Shown: positions 18,175-26,562 of the stretch, one piece after another
How positions within the stretch are numbered: the stretch's first letter is position 1
Layout of the letters: each line of letters opens with the position of its first letter
Assembly: GCF_010730575.1 (NCBI RefSeq)
Contig: NZ_AP022614.1
Location: forward strand, 2,790,001-2,854,000
DNA: 64,000 nucleotides
Direction of reading: 5' to 3'
Origin: Mycobacterium parmense
Lineage (GTDB): Bacteria > Actinomycetota > Actinomycetes > Mycobacteriales > Mycobacteriaceae
Translations under genes and position numbers: made by a program
The notes under the pieces: model-generated
Seen by the model: only the letters and a program-made list of their open reading frames with translations
Database searches by the model: none
What the model was told of the DNA's origin: nothing

Positions 18175-18800
18175 TGCCGGCCGGGGCGCTGACCGCCAAA
18201 GGCCGCCAGACCAGGCAGGCCATCGAGCAGGCTGCGCGTAAGCTGTTCGCCGAGCGAGGTTTTCACGGCACGACGCTGGCCGACATCACCTCGGCGGCCG
18301 GAAAGTCACCCGCGGTGTTCTATCGGTACTTCGCCGACAAGGAAGACCTGCTGGCCGCGCTGGCCGAGTCTTTCCTGCACGGCGTGGTGGAGCCGTCCGG
18401 GCTGAGCCTCGCACTGCCCGAGTCGCCGGACGACGACGCCTTCTTCACCTCGGTGGTCACCGGCTACTGGAACATGTTCAAGCAGAACATCGGCATCATG
18501 ATCGCGGTGGCGCAGCTGGCCGCGACGCAGCAGCGCTTCGCGGCCGTGCAGAACGAGTTTCGCCGCTTCGGCATGGACATCGTGTCCGCCTCGGTCCGCC
18601 GCGCGCAGCAGCAGGGTCACGGCACGGAGCTCGACCCGCAACACACGGCGGCGGCCATCGCGCTGTTGTTCGAGAACTTCACCACGGTGTTCGCAGGGCC
18701 TTCGGGCCCGCAGGGCCTGGGCCTGGGCCTGAAGATCAGCGACCGGGACGCCGTCGCGACCCTGTCGGCGGTCTGGAAGAAGACACTCTACGGTAGCTGA
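18174..18800 (+). CDS. TetR-family transcriptional regulator
   Basis: The 208-residue protein has the N-terminal TetR helix-turn-helix (residues ~10-57: AARKLFAERGFHGTTLADIT, AAGKSPAVFYRYFADKEDLL). A ligand-binding C-terminal domain follows, containing a segment like those of fatty-acid-metabolism regulators (NMFKQNIGIMIAVAQLAATQ). Its ATG overlaps the lyase stop, so it is co-expressed with the pathway and is probably a local, ligand-released repressor. The inverted repeat at 13728-13743 is a candidate target. The acyl-CoA dehydrogenase gene begins 13 bp after its stop. Confidence 0.88.
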   Translation: MPAGALTAKGRQTRQAIEQAARKLFAERGFHGTTLADITSAAGKSPAVFYRYFADKEDLLAALAESFLHGVVEPSGLSLALPESPDDDAFFTSVVTGYWNMFKQNIGIMIAVAQLAATQQRFAAVQNEFRRFGMDIVSASVRRAQQQGHGTELDPQHTAAAIALLFENFTTVFAGPSGPQGLGLGLKISDRDAVATLSAVWKKTLYGS

Positions 18801-18813
18801 GGAGAGGATCAAC

Positions 18814-20052
18814 GTGGATTTCACTCTGCCAGAACATCTTCCGGGTGTACTCGCCGAGATGGACGAATTCATCGAAGCCGAGATCAGGCCGCTGGAACGC
18901 GAGCACAGCCAGTATTTCGACAAGCGTCGCGAATACGCCCGCACCGACTGGGACAACGACGGCATCCCGACGCGCGAGTGGGAGGACCTGCTCGCAGAGA
19001 TGCGCAGGCGCGCCGACAAGGCGGGCTGGCTGCGCTACGGGCTGCCCGCATCGCTGGGCGGGCGCGACGGCAGCAACGTCGACATGGCCGTCATCCGGGA
19101 ACACTTGGCACACAAGGGGCTTGGCCTGCACAATGACCTGCAGAACGAGTCGTCGATCGTCGGGAACTTTCCGCAGGTGATCATGATGGAGCGGTTCGGC
19201 ACCGACGAGCAACGCCGGGTCTGGTCGGAGGCGCTGATCACCGGGGAACGTTCCATGGCGTTCGGCCTGACCGAGCCGGCGCACGGCTCCGACGCGACGT
19301 GGCTGGAGACGACGGCCAAACAAGACGGGGACGGCTGGGTGATCAACGGCTCCAAGCGATTCAACACCGGGGTCCACCGCGCGACCCACGACCTCGTCTT
19401 CGCCCGCACCTCCGGCGAGGCGGGGCAGGCCCGCGGCATCACCGCGTTCCTGGTGCCGACGGACACGCCCGGTTTCACGATCCCCTACTACTGGTGGACC
19501 TTCAACATGCCCACCGACCACGGCGAGGTCGCGCTCACCGACGTTCGGGTGCCCACCGACGCGGTGCTCGGCGAGGTGGACCGCGGACTGGAGGTGGCGC
19601 AGACGTTCCTGCACGAGAACAGGATCCGGCAAGCGGCCAGCAGCCTGGGCGCCGCCCAATACTGCATCGACCGCGCCGCCGCCTACGCCGGGGAGCGCAC
19701 CGTGTTCGGCAAGCCGCTGGCGATGAACCAGGCCGTGCAATGGCCGCTGGCAGAGCTGCAGACCGAGGCCCAGATGGTGCGGCTGCTCGTGGCCTATGCG
19801 GCCTGGCACCTGGACCGAGATCACCACATGGAGGTCTCGGACAAGGTGTCGATGGCCAACTACCGCGCCAACCGCCTGGTCTGCGACGCCGCCGACCGCG
19901 CCATGCAGATCTTCGGCGGCCTCGGCTACAGCCGCCACGAACCGTTCGAGCACATCTACCGCCACCACCGCCGTTACCGGATCACCGAGGGCGCCGAGGA
20001 GATCCAGATCCGCCGGGTGGCCCAGCGGCTGTTCGCGTTCGGCAAGAAGTGA
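18814..20052 (+). CDS. Acyl-CoA dehydrogenase (LvaC / ACAD10-11-like position)
   Basis: The 412-residue flavoprotein has the ACAD signatures FGLTEPAHGSDATWLETTA (residues ~150-168) and IFGGLGYSRHEPFEHIYRHH, with the catalytic-glutamate segment YRITEGAEEIQ near the C-terminus. The GTG start is preceded by a strong GAGGAGAGGA. Its stop overlaps the start of an APH-family kinase gene, which in turn overlaps a DUF6285 gene. The same trio forms the Pseudomonas putida levulinate operon core (LvaC, LvaA, LvaB) and resembles human ACAD10/11. There a hydroxyacyl-CoA is phosphorylated and phosphate is eliminated. The substrate here is unknown. Confidence 0.88.
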   Translation: MDFTLPEHLPGVLAEMDEFIEAEIRPLEREHSQYFDKRREYARTDWDNDGIPTREWEDLLAEMRRRADKAGWLRYGLPASLGGRDGSNVDMAVIREHLAHKGLGLHNDLQNESSIVGNFPQVIMMERFGTDEQRRVWSEALITGERSMAFGLTEPAHGSDATWLETTAKQDGDGWVINGSKRFNTGVHRATHDLVFARTSGEAGQARGITAFLVPTDTPGFTIPYYWWTFNMPTDHGEVALTDVRVPTDAVLGEVDRGLEVAQTFLHENRIRQAASSLGAAQYCIDRAAAYAGERTVFGKPLAMNQAVQWPLAELQTEAQMVRLLVAYAAWHLDRDHHMEVSDKVSMANYRANRLVCDAADRAMQIFGGLGYSRHEPFEHIYRHHRRYRITEGAEEIQIRRVAQRLFAFGKK

Positions 20053-21050
20053 CCACCTCCGTCGAGGAGCTGACCACCCGCCTCGCCGCCGCGCTGGCGC
20101 CGGTGCTGGACGCCGACGTGCGCATCGAGAACCTGCGCGCGCTGACCGGCGGCGCGAGCCGCACCACGTGGGCCTTCGACGCGGTCACCCGACAACGGCG
20201 AAGCGCGCTGATCCTGCGGATCGGCCCACCCGACGACGTGCACGCCGGCATGGAACTCGAGGGCCGCGCGCAGGTGGCCGCCGCGGCCGCCGGGGCGCCG
20301 GTGCCCCGACTGCTCGTCGCGACCGATTCGCCCGCCGCGCTGGGCAATCCGTTCCTGATCTGCGCGGAGGTCAAGGGCGAGACCATCGTCCGGCGCATCG
20401 CGCGTCAGCTCGACGCCGCCGGCGGGCACGCGGCCCGGACCAGCCTGCTGCGGCAGTGCGCCCAGGCGCTGGCCGCCATCCACCGCGCCGACGCCGGCAT
20501 CGCGGGCCTGACCCACGCGGACCAGCTCGGCGAATGGCGTGAGCGCCTCGACGCCATGAACGACACCACCGCCACGTTCGAATGGGCCTTTCGCTGGCTC
20601 GAGGCCAACCGGGCCCGGCAATCCCCGCCGTCGGCCCCGGTGCTGGTGCACGGCGACTACCGGATGGGCAACCTGATCGTCGACGGATCCGCCCTGGCCG
20701 CCGTACTGGACTGGGAGCTGGTCCATCTCGGTGAGGCGTACGAGGACCTGGCCTGGTTCTGCATCCGCGCCTGGCGGTTCGGCGCCCCGGCCAGCCTGGG
20801 GGCCGGCGGCCTCGGCAGCGTCGAGAACTTCCTGCGGGCCTACGAGGAGGCTCGCCCGACGACGCTGGACCGGGCGGCGTTTCACTGGTGGCTGGTGCTG
20901 GCGACGCTGCGCTGGGGTGTCATCTGCCGCTACCAGGCGGAGCGGCACCTGAGCGGCCAGTCCCGCTCGGTGGAGTTGGCGACCATCGGCCGCCGCGTCT
21001 GCGAGACCGAGTGGGACCTGCTCGACCTGCTGGAAGGGGCCCACCCGTGA
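20049..21050 (+). CDS. APH-family phosphotransferase (LvaA-like hydroxyacyl-CoA kinase)
   Basis: The 333-residue kinase-like protein has the aminoglycoside/choline-kinase fold: RALTGGASRTTWAFD near the N-terminus, the catalytic loop VLVHGDYRMGNLIVDGS (His-Gly-Asp ... Asn) and the metal-binding AVLDWELVHLGEAYEDLAWF. By context it is not an antibiotic-resistance enzyme. It lies between an acyl-CoA dehydrogenase and DUF6285, as does LvaA, which phosphorylates 4-hydroxyvaleryl-CoA. The GTG at 20049 overlaps the dehydrogenase stop, and the 3' end overlaps the next gene by four bases. Confidence 0.85.
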   Translation: MTTSVEELTTRLAAALAPVLDADVRIENLRALTGGASRTTWAFDAVTRQRRSALILRIGPPDDVHAGMELEGRAQVAAAAAGAPVPRLLVATDSPAALGNPFLICAEVKGETIVRRIARQLDAAGGHAARTSLLRQCAQALAAIHRADAGIAGLTHADQLGEWRERLDAMNDTTATFEWAFRWLEANRARQSPPSAPVLVHGDYRMGNLIVDGSALAAVLDWELVHLGEAYEDLAWFCIRAWRFGAPASLGAGGLGSVENFLRAYEEARPTTLDRAAFHWWLVLATLRWGVICRYQAERHLSGQSRSVELATIGRRVCETEWDLLDLLEGAHP

Positions 21051-21400
21051 TCAGCGCCTACGGCCGCCCGCTGGCGGCCGAACTGGTGGCCGCGGTGGCC
21101 GAGTTCCTGGAAACCGACGTCCGCGCGGCCACCGAGGGACAGGTCAACTTCCACGCCCGGGTGGCCGCCAACGCGTTGCGCATCGTGGAGCGCGAACTGC
21201 TCGACGAGAGCGAGGAGGAGTCGCGCGCCGCGCTGGCCGGCCTCGGCGTGGCCGACGAGGAGCAACTCGCCGCGGCGATCCGGGCCGGCGACATGGACGG
21301 ACGCGCCGCCGAGGTCACCGCGTGCCTGCGCGCCCTGGTGCGACGCCGGCTCGCGGTCGCCCACCCCGGATACGACACGCCGGATTACCGGACGGAATAG
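21047..21400 (+). CDS. DUF6285 protein (LvaB-like)
   Basis: The 117-residue all-helical protein has the pattern typical of this small family: RPLAAELVAAVAEFLETDV, then GQVNFHARVAANALRIVERE and a C-terminal LRALVRRRLAVAHPGYD. In the P. putida levulinate pathway the corresponding small protein LvaB is needed together with LvaA for 4-hydroxyacyl-CoA phosphorylation. It overlaps the kinase gene by four bases, so the two are made together and probably form a complex. The GTG start is fixed by this overlap. Assignment rests on size, motif and context. Confidence 0.75.
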   Translation: MISAYGRPLAAELVAAVAEFLETDVRAATEGQVNFHARVAANALRIVERELLDESEEESRAALAGLGVADEEQLAAAIRAGDMDGRAAEVTACLRALVRRRLAVAHPGYDTPDYRTE

Positions 21401-21410
21401 GAGCCGCACC

Positions 21411-21545
21411 ATGCCCGCCACCGGACAAGCGGGGCAACAGGTTTCGCTGCGTGTTTGCATCGTGATCGGCGTGACCCCGGGCGGGCTGATCGATCGGATC
21501 GACGAGTACTTCGATCCCGCCGACATCGCGCCGTTGATCGACTAG
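21411..21545 (+). pseudogene. Remnant of a SnoaL-like (NTF2 fold) protein
   Basis: Only 44 codons are open. They read like the C-terminal third of SnoaL-type proteins: SLRVCIVIGVTPGGLIDRID followed by EYFDPADIAPL. The N-terminal strands and helices of the fold (about 90 residues) are absent. The initiating ATG corresponds to an internal position of the family. GGAG precedes the ATG, so a short peptide could be made, but a folded domain could not. It looks like a 5'-deleted gene left between DUF6285 and the YceI gene. Confidence 0.5.
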
Positions 21546-21556
21546 TTTGGGCAGCG

Positions 21557-22093
21557 ATGACGACTCTGGAAACTCTGCTGAACGATCCCGACCTGGCGGG
21601 CGTGTGGAACCTCGACCGGGACCGCTCGGCCGTCACCTTCAAGATCAGCAACATGTGGGGGCTGCTGAGGGTCAAGGGCCGCTTCACCGATTTCAGCGGC
21701 GACGGTCAATTGACCGGCGCCGGAGCGGTCTTCGGCCGCCTCGACATCCGTGCGGCGTCGCTGGACACCGGCATCGGCCGCCGCGACAAACACCTGCGGT
21801 CCGAGGACTTCTTCGACGTGGAGAAGTATCCCGAGATCAGCGTCGTCGTCACCGCGGTCGAACCCACCAAGGGCAGGGCCGCCCACCTGCGGGCCAACTT
21901 CACGATCAAAGGCGTCAGCGCGCCGGTGCCGCTGCCCGTCACGATCACCGAGCTCGACGACGGCTCGATCCGGTTCTCCGGTGCGACCGAGATCGTTCGG
22001 TCCCGGTTCGACATGGGCTGGAACAAGCTCGGGATGATGGGCGCGGCGGCGACGGCGGCGGCCGAAGCCGTCTTCGTGCGGGCACCCCAGTAA
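21557..22093 (+). CDS. YceI-family lipid-binding protein
   Basis: The 178-residue protein has the YceI lipocalin-like beta-barrel pattern: AGVWNLDRDRSAVTFKISNM, then VKGRFTDFSGDGQLTG, LRSEDFFDVEKYPEISVVVT, and NFTIKGVSAPVPLPVTI. YceI proteins bind isoprenoid or amphiphilic ligands. No signal peptide is seen, so this one is cytoplasmic, unlike the E. coli protein. The ATG at 21557 lies 11 bases after the remnant's stop. A link to the adjacent acyl-CoA pathway is plausible but unproven. Confidence 0.85.
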   Translation: MTTLETLLNDPDLAGVWNLDRDRSAVTFKISNMWGLLRVKGRFTDFSGDGQLTGAGAVFGRLDIRAASLDTGIGRRDKHLRSEDFFDVEKYPEISVVVTAVEPTKGRAAHLRANFTIKGVSAPVPLPVTITELDDGSIRFSGATEIVRSRFDMGWNKLGMMGAAATAAAEAVFVRAPQ

Positions 22094-22123
22094 ATCCGCC
22101 GCGGCACCAGTACCATCTGCACC

Positions 22124-22537
22124 GTGCCCGACTCCAGCCCCGATTCCACCGTCGTCCTGCGGATCCTGGTCTACAGCGACAACGCGAAGACCCGCCAAGA
22201 AGTGATAAGGGCGCTGGGCAAGCACCTGCACCCCGAGCTGCCTGAGCTGAGTTACGTCGAGGTGGCAACCGGCCCGATGGTCGTGCGCACGATGGACGAG
22301 GGCGGCATCGACCTGGCCATCCTGGACGGCGAGGCCACCCCCACCGGCGGCATGGGCATCGCCAAGCAGCTCAAGGACGAACTGGCGACCTGCCCCCCGA
22401 TTCTGGTGCTCACCGGCCGTCCCGACGACGCCTGGCTGGCCAACTGGTCGCGGGCCGAAGCCGCGGTCTCGCACCCCATCGATCCCATCGTGCTGGGCCG
22501 CACGGTCCTCGGGCTGCTGCGCACGCCCACCCGCTAG
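22124..22537 (+). CDS. Stand-alone receiver-domain protein (Rv3143 type)
   Basis: The 137-residue product is a single response-regulator receiver domain without an output domain. It has RILVYSDNAKTRQEVIRALG at the N-terminus (acidic pocket reduced to SDN), the predicted phospho-acceptor aspartate in LAILDGEATPTGG, and the switch Thr in ILVLTGRPDD. The usual lysine of the K-P motif is missing (SHPIDP). The M. tuberculosis counterpart sits at the same place upstream of nuoA. No histidine kinase is adjacent. It may act by protein-protein contact. The start is a GTG. Confidence 0.85.
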   Translation: MPDSSPDSTVVLRILVYSDNAKTRQEVIRALGKHLHPELPELSYVEVATGPMVVRTMDEGGIDLAILDGEATPTGGMGIAKQLKDELATCPPILVLTGRPDDAWLANWSRAEAAVSHPIDPIVLGRTVLGLLRTPTR

Positions 22538-22825
22538 CCGAGCCCCACCCGCAAAACGGCCTTCACCTGCGGAGATCCCGCCCGCCCGAACGCCCCCCGG
22601 CGGCGGCGCCGCACCGGGCGCGCCCGCATCGGCGCAGCACGCGGTTGCGGCGACACAAAAACCTGGCGAATACCCCACCCCGGCAAAGCGCACCCGCCGC
22701 CACGACGCTATGTTGTAGGTCACTGTGGTCCCACACAGCCTGAGTGGATCACAGCAGCCCGGCCACCCGCCCGGCCGCCCGCTCGGTTCGAGAAGGCGGC
22801 CCGTTACGACGGATCTTGGAGCGAG
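22538..22825 (+). other. Intergenic leader before the nuo operon
   Basis: No convincing gene is present in these 288 bases. The last 150 bases must hold the nuo promoter. A near-palindrome CTGTG-GTCCCA-CACAG lies at 22723-22738. It resembles Crp half-sites, but its spacing is two bases too short for the TGTGA-N6-TCACA consensus. The region just before nuoA contains GGAG about eight bases ahead of the TTG start. Confidence 0.5.
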
Positions 22826-23203
22826 TTGAACGCCTACATACCCATCCTGGTGCTGGGAGCGATCGCGGCGGCCTTCGCCGTGGGCTCGGTGGTGATCGCC
22901 AGCCTCGCCGGACCCACTCGGTACAACCGCTCGAAGATGGCGGCCTACGAGTGCGGGATCGAGCCCACCGACTCCCCGGTCAGCGGCCCGCATGCGGCGA
23001 GCGGCCAGCGTTTCCCGGTGAAGTATTACCTGACCGCAATGTTGTTTATCGTCTTCGACATCGAAATCGTGTTCTTGTATCCCTGGGCGGTCAGCTACGA
23101 CTCGCTGGGCACGTTCGCGTTGGTCGAGATGGTGGTGTTCATGCTCACGGTTTTCGTGGCCTACGCCTACGTGTGGCGTCGCGGCGGCCTGACGTGGGAT
23201 TGA
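22826..23203 (+). CDS. nuoA: NADH-quinone oxidoreductase subunit A
   Basis: NuoA is a membrane subunit of complex I at the junction with the peripheral arm. The 125-residue protein has three TM helices (about 5-28, 68-90, 97-117), the conserved loop YECGIEPTDSP with its cysteine near residue 44, and FPVKYYLTAMLFIVFDIEIV in TM2 with essential acidic residues. Translation begins at TTG with GGAG upstream, the same start codon type as in M. tuberculosis. It is the first of 14 nuo genes in the canonical A-N order. Confidence 0.96.
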   Translation: MNAYIPILVLGAIAAAFAVGSVVIASLAGPTRYNRSKMAAYECGIEPTDSPVSGPHAASGQRFPVKYYLTAMLFIVFDIEIVFLYPWAVSYDSLGTFALVEMVVFMLTVFVAYAYVWRRGGLTWD

Positions 23204-23211
23204 GGTAGGAC

Positions 23212-23766
23212 GTGGGTCTCGAGGAACAGCTCCCCGGCGGGATTCTGCTGTCAACGGTCGAGAAGGTCGCGGGCTACGTGCGCAAGAACTCGCTGTGGCC
23301 GGCCACTTTCGGGTTGGCGTGCTGCGCCATCGAGATGATGGCAACCGCCGGACCGAGATTCGACATCGCCCGGTTCGGCATGGAGCGGTTCTCCGCGACG
23401 CCGCGGCAGGCCGACCTGATGATCGTCGCCGGGCGGGTCAGCCAGAAGATGGCGCCGGTGCTGCGGCAGATCTATGACCAGATGGCCGAGCCGAAATGGG
23501 TGCTGGCCATGGGTGTCTGCGCATCGTCGGGCGGCATGTTCAACAACTACGCCGTGGTGCAGGGAGTCGACCACGTGGTGCCGGTCGACATCTACCTGCC
23601 CGGCTGCCCGCCGCGGCCGGAGATGCTGCTGCACGCGATCCTCAAGCTGCACGAGAAGATTCAACAGATGCCGCTCGGCGTCAACCGGGAGACCGCCATC
23701 GCCGAAGCCGAGCAGGCGGCGCTGGCGGCCACGCCCACGATCGAGATGCGCGGGCTGCTGAGATGA
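23212..23766 (+). CDS. nuoB: NADH-quinone oxidoreductase subunit B
   Basis: NuoB carries cluster N2, the last Fe-S centre before quinone. The 184-residue protein has the tandem cysteines C37-C38 ([11 protein letters not shown]), C103 ([10 protein letters not shown]) and C132 ([10 protein letters not shown]), the four N2 ligands. It starts at GTG eight bases after nuoA, and its stop overlaps nuoC by four bases (ATGA). The length and all ligands are as in other actinobacteria. Confidence 0.97.
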   Translation: MGLEEQLPGGILLSTVEKVAGYVRKNSLWPATFGLACCAIEMMATAGPRFDIARFGMERFSATPRQADLMIVAGRVSQKMAPVLRQIYDQMAEPKWVLAMGVCASSGGMFNNYAVVQGVDHVVPVDIYLPGCPPRPEMLLHAILKLHEKIQQMPLGVNRETAIAEAEQAALAATPTIEMRGLLR

Positions 23767-24470
23767 GCTCGCCGGAGCAGGATCCGCAGGAGGCTTCGGC
23801 CCAGCCCGGCGACGAGGTGATCGAGGTGCGCCGCGGCATGTTCGGCGCCAAGGGTTCCGGCGACACGTCGGGCTACGGACGCCTGGTGCGCGAGGTCGCG
23901 CTTCCGGGCAGCAGCCCCCGCCCCTACGGCCGCTACTTCGACGACGTCGTCGACGGGCTGGCCCTGTCACTGGAAAACGGCGGTGTCGAATTCACCGACG
24001 CGATTGAAAAAGTCGTGGTCTACCGCGACGAGCTGACCCTGCACGTGCGACGCGAGAAGCTTCCGCAGGTGGCCAAGCTCATCCGCGACGAGCCCGGTCT
24101 GCGTTTCGAGATGTGCCTGGGCGTCAGCGGAGTGCACTACCCGCACGAGACGGGACGCGAACTGCACGCCGTCTATCCGCTGCAGTCGATCACGCACAAC
24201 CGGCGCGTCCGTCTGGAAGTGGCTGCGCCGGACGAGGATCCGCACATCCCGTCGCTGTTCGAGATCTACCCGACCACCGACTGGCACGAGCGCGAGACCT
24301 ATGACTTCTTCGGCATCATCTTCGACGGCCACCCGTCGCTGACCCGCATCGAGATGCCCGACGACTGGCAGGGGCACCCGCAGCGCAAGGACTATCCCCT
24401 CGGCGGAATCCCGGTGGAGTACAAGGGTGCACAGATACCCCCGCCCGACGAGCGGAGAGCCTACAACTGA
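23763..24470 (+). CDS. nuoC: NADH-quinone oxidoreductase subunit C
   Basis: NuoC is a peripheral-arm subunit of complex I. The 235-residue protein has an acidic, disordered N-terminal 60 residues typical of mycobacteria. The core follows: [15 protein letters not shown], then [20 protein letters not shown] (the family signature) and [18 protein letters not shown]. It is separate from NuoD, unlike the NuoCD fusion of E. coli. The ATG at 23763 overlaps the nuoB stop and its stop overlaps nuoD. Confidence 0.96.
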   Translation: MSSPEQDPQEASAQPGDEVIEVRRGMFGAKGSGDTSGYGRLVREVALPGSSPRPYGRYFDDVVDGLALSLENGGVEFTDAIEKVVVYRDELTLHVRREKLPQVAKLIRDEPGLRFEMCLGVSGVHYPHETGRELHAVYPLQSITHNRRVRLEVAAPDEDPHIPSLFEIYPTTDWHERETYDFFGIIFDGHPSLTRIEMPDDWQGHPQRKDYPLGGIPVEYKGAQIPPPDERRAYN

Positions 24471-25798
24471 TGAGCACAGTCACGGACCCGACGCACGATG
24501 GTGGCGCCGCGCAGAAGGTGTTGGTCGCCGGCGGCCAGGACTGGGACCGCATCGTCGAGGCGGCGCGCGAGGCCGACCCCGGCGAGCGCATCGTCGTCAA
24601 CATGGGCCCCCAGCATCCGTCCACGCACGGCGTGCTGCGGCTGATCATCGAGATCGAGGGCGAGACGGTCACCGAGGCCCGCTGCGGAATCGGCTACCTG
24701 CACACGGGGATCGAGAAGAACCTCGAGTACCGGTACTGGACCCAGGGCGTCACGTTCGTCACCCGGATGGATTACCTGTCACCGTTTTTCAACGAGACCG
24801 CCTACTGCCTGGGCGTGGAGAAGCTGCTCGGCATCACCGAGGAGATACCCGAGCGCGTCAACGTCATCCGGGTTCTGATGATGGAGCTCAACCGGATCTC
24901 CTCGCACCTGGTGGCGTTGGCCACCGGGGGCATGGAGCTCGGCGCGATGACGCCGATGTTCGTCGGCTTCCGCGGCCGCGAGATCGTACTGACCCTCTTC
25001 GAGAAGATCAGCGGCCTGCGGATGAACAGCGCCTACATCCGGCCCGGCGGGGTGGCGCAGGACCTGCCGCCGGGCGCGGAGATCGAGATCGCCGACGCCC
25101 TCAAGCCGCTGCGTCAGGTGTTGCGCGAGATGGGCGACCTGCTCAACGAGAACGCCATCTGGAAGGCGCGCACCCAGGATGTCGGCTACCTGGACCTGAC
25201 GGGATGCATGGCGCTGGGCATCACCGGCCCGATCCTGCGTTCCACCGGCCTGCCGCACGACCTGCGCAAGAGCGAGCCCTACTGCGGCTACGAGGACTAC
25301 GAATTCGACGTCGTCACCGCCGACACGTGTGATGCGTACGGGCGGTACATGATTCGGGTCAACGAGATGTGGGAGTCGGTCAAGATCATCGAGCAGTGTC
25401 TGGACAAGCTGAAGCCGGGCCCGACGATGATCTCCGACCGAAAGATCGCCTGGCCGGCCGACCTGAAGGTGGGCCCGGACGGCATGGGCAACTCCCAGGA
25501 GCACATCGCCAAGATCATGGGCGGTTCGATGGAGGCCTTGATTCACCACTTCAAGCTGGTCACCGAGGGCATCCGCGTCCCGGCGGGTCAGGTCTACACC
25601 GCGGTGGAGTCGCCGCGTGGGGAGCTCGGCGTGCACATGGTCAGCGACGGCGGCACCCGGCCCTATCGGGTGCATTACCGGGACCCCTCCTTCACCAATC
25701 TGCAGTCGGTGGCGGCGATGTCCGAAGGCGGGATGGTCGCCGACCTGATCACCGCGGTCGCCAGCATCGACCCCGTCATGGGCGGGGTGGACCGATGA
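24470..25798 (+). CDS. nuoD: NADH-quinone oxidoreductase subunit D
   Basis: NuoD forms the quinone-binding cavity with NuoB and NuoH. The 442-residue protein contains [20 protein letters not shown] (residues ~43-62) with the quinone-contacting His of the GPQHPSTHG loop, the conserved [19 protein letters not shown], and a C-terminal [16 protein letters not shown] and DPVMGGVDR. The Ni-Fe ligands of its hydrogenase ancestors are absent, as expected. It overlaps nuoC and nuoE. Confidence 0.97.
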   Translation: MSTVTDPTHDGGAAQKVLVAGGQDWDRIVEAAREADPGERIVVNMGPQHPSTHGVLRLIIEIEGETVTEARCGIGYLHTGIEKNLEYRYWTQGVTFVTRMDYLSPFFNETAYCLGVEKLLGITEEIPERVNVIRVLMMELNRISSHLVALATGGMELGAMTPMFVGFRGREIVLTLFEKISGLRMNSAYIRPGGVAQDLPPGAEIEIADALKPLRQVLREMGDLLNENAIWKARTQDVGYLDLTGCMALGITGPILRSTGLPHDLRKSEPYCGYEDYEFDVVTADTCDAYGRYMIRVNEMWESVKIIEQCLDKLKPGPTMISDRKIAWPADLKVGPDGMGNSQEHIAKIMGGSMEALIHHFKLVTEGIRVPAGQVYTAVESPRGELGVHMVSDGGTRPYRVHYRDPSFTNLQSVAAMSEGGMVADLITAVASIDPVMGGVDR

Positions 25799-26562
25799 CG
25801 GGCCCGCAGGGCCAGCCGGTCTTCCTGCGGCTCGGCCCGCCCCCGGAGGAACCCAACGCGTTCGTCACCGAGGGTGCGCCGCAGTCGTATTCGCCCGAGG
25901 TGCGGGCCCGCCTGGAGGTCGACGCCAAGGAGATCGTCGGCCGCTATCCGAACAAGCGCTCGGCGCTGCTGCCGTTGCTGCACCTGGTGCAGTCACAGGA
26001 CTCCTATCTGACGCCCGCGGGCCTGGAGTTCTGCGGCGAGCAGCTGGGGTTGACCGGGGCCGAGGTGTCGGCGGTGGCCAGCTTCTACACGATGTACCGC
26101 CGCGGACCGACCGGCGACTACCTGGTCGGCGTCTGCACCAACACGCTGTGCGCCGTGATGGGCGGCGACGCGATCTTCGACGCCCTCAAGGAGCACCTCG
26201 GCATCGGCAACGACGAGACCACACCGGACGGCTCGGTCACGCTGCAGCACATCGAGTGCAACGCCGCCTGCGACTTCGCGCCGGTGGTGATGGTGAATTG
26301 GGAGTTCTTCGACAACCAGACGTGCGAGTCGGCCCGCGCGCTGGTGGACTCGCTGCGCTCCGGCGAGCCCCGGCCGCCCACCCGGGGCGCCCCGCTGTGC
26401 TCATTCCGCGAGACGTCCCGCATCCTGGCGGGCCTGCCCGACGAACGTCCCGACCAGGGGCAGGGCGGCGCCGGCGCGGCCACCCTGGCGGGTCTGCAGG
26501 TGGCGCGCGAAAAAGGCATGCAGGCACCTGCGAGTCCCGACGCCGCGGAAGGCCAGTCATGA
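25795..26562 (+). CDS. nuoE: NADH-quinone oxidoreductase subunit E
   Basis: NuoE binds the N1a [2Fe-2S] cluster near FMN. The 255-residue protein has the helical N-domain ([20 protein letters not shown]) and the thioredoxin-like domain with cluster cysteines in GVCTNTLC and [14 protein letters not shown]-terminal extension of about 60 residues beyond the E. coli protein is rich in Gly, Ala and Pro and may be disordered; it is usual for mycobacteria. The start at 25795 is fixed by ATGA overlap with nuoD. Confidence 0.96.
   Translation: MTGPQGQPVFLRLGPPPEEPNAFVTEGAPQSYSPEVRARLEVDAKEIVGRYPNKRSALLPLLHLVQSQDSYLTPAGLEFCGEQLGLTGAEVSAVASFYTMYRRGPTGDYLVGVCTNTLCAVMGGDAIFDALKEHLGIGNDETTPDGSVTLQHIECNAACDFAPVVMVNWEFFDNQTCESARALVDSLRSGEPRPPTRGAPLCSFRETSRILAGLPDERPDQGQGGAGAATLAGLQVAREKGMQAPASPDAAEGQS

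Noticed and set aside
20049..21050. Antibiotic-resistance aminoglycoside phosphotransferase
   Set aside because: The fold matches, but the operon context (ACAD and DUF6285) points to acyl-CoA metabolism and no resistance-gene neighbours are present.
22723..22738. Crp-type site before nuoA
   Set aside because: The half-sites TGTG and CACA are separated by 6 bases, not the 8 needed for the TGTGA-N6-TCACA consensus.
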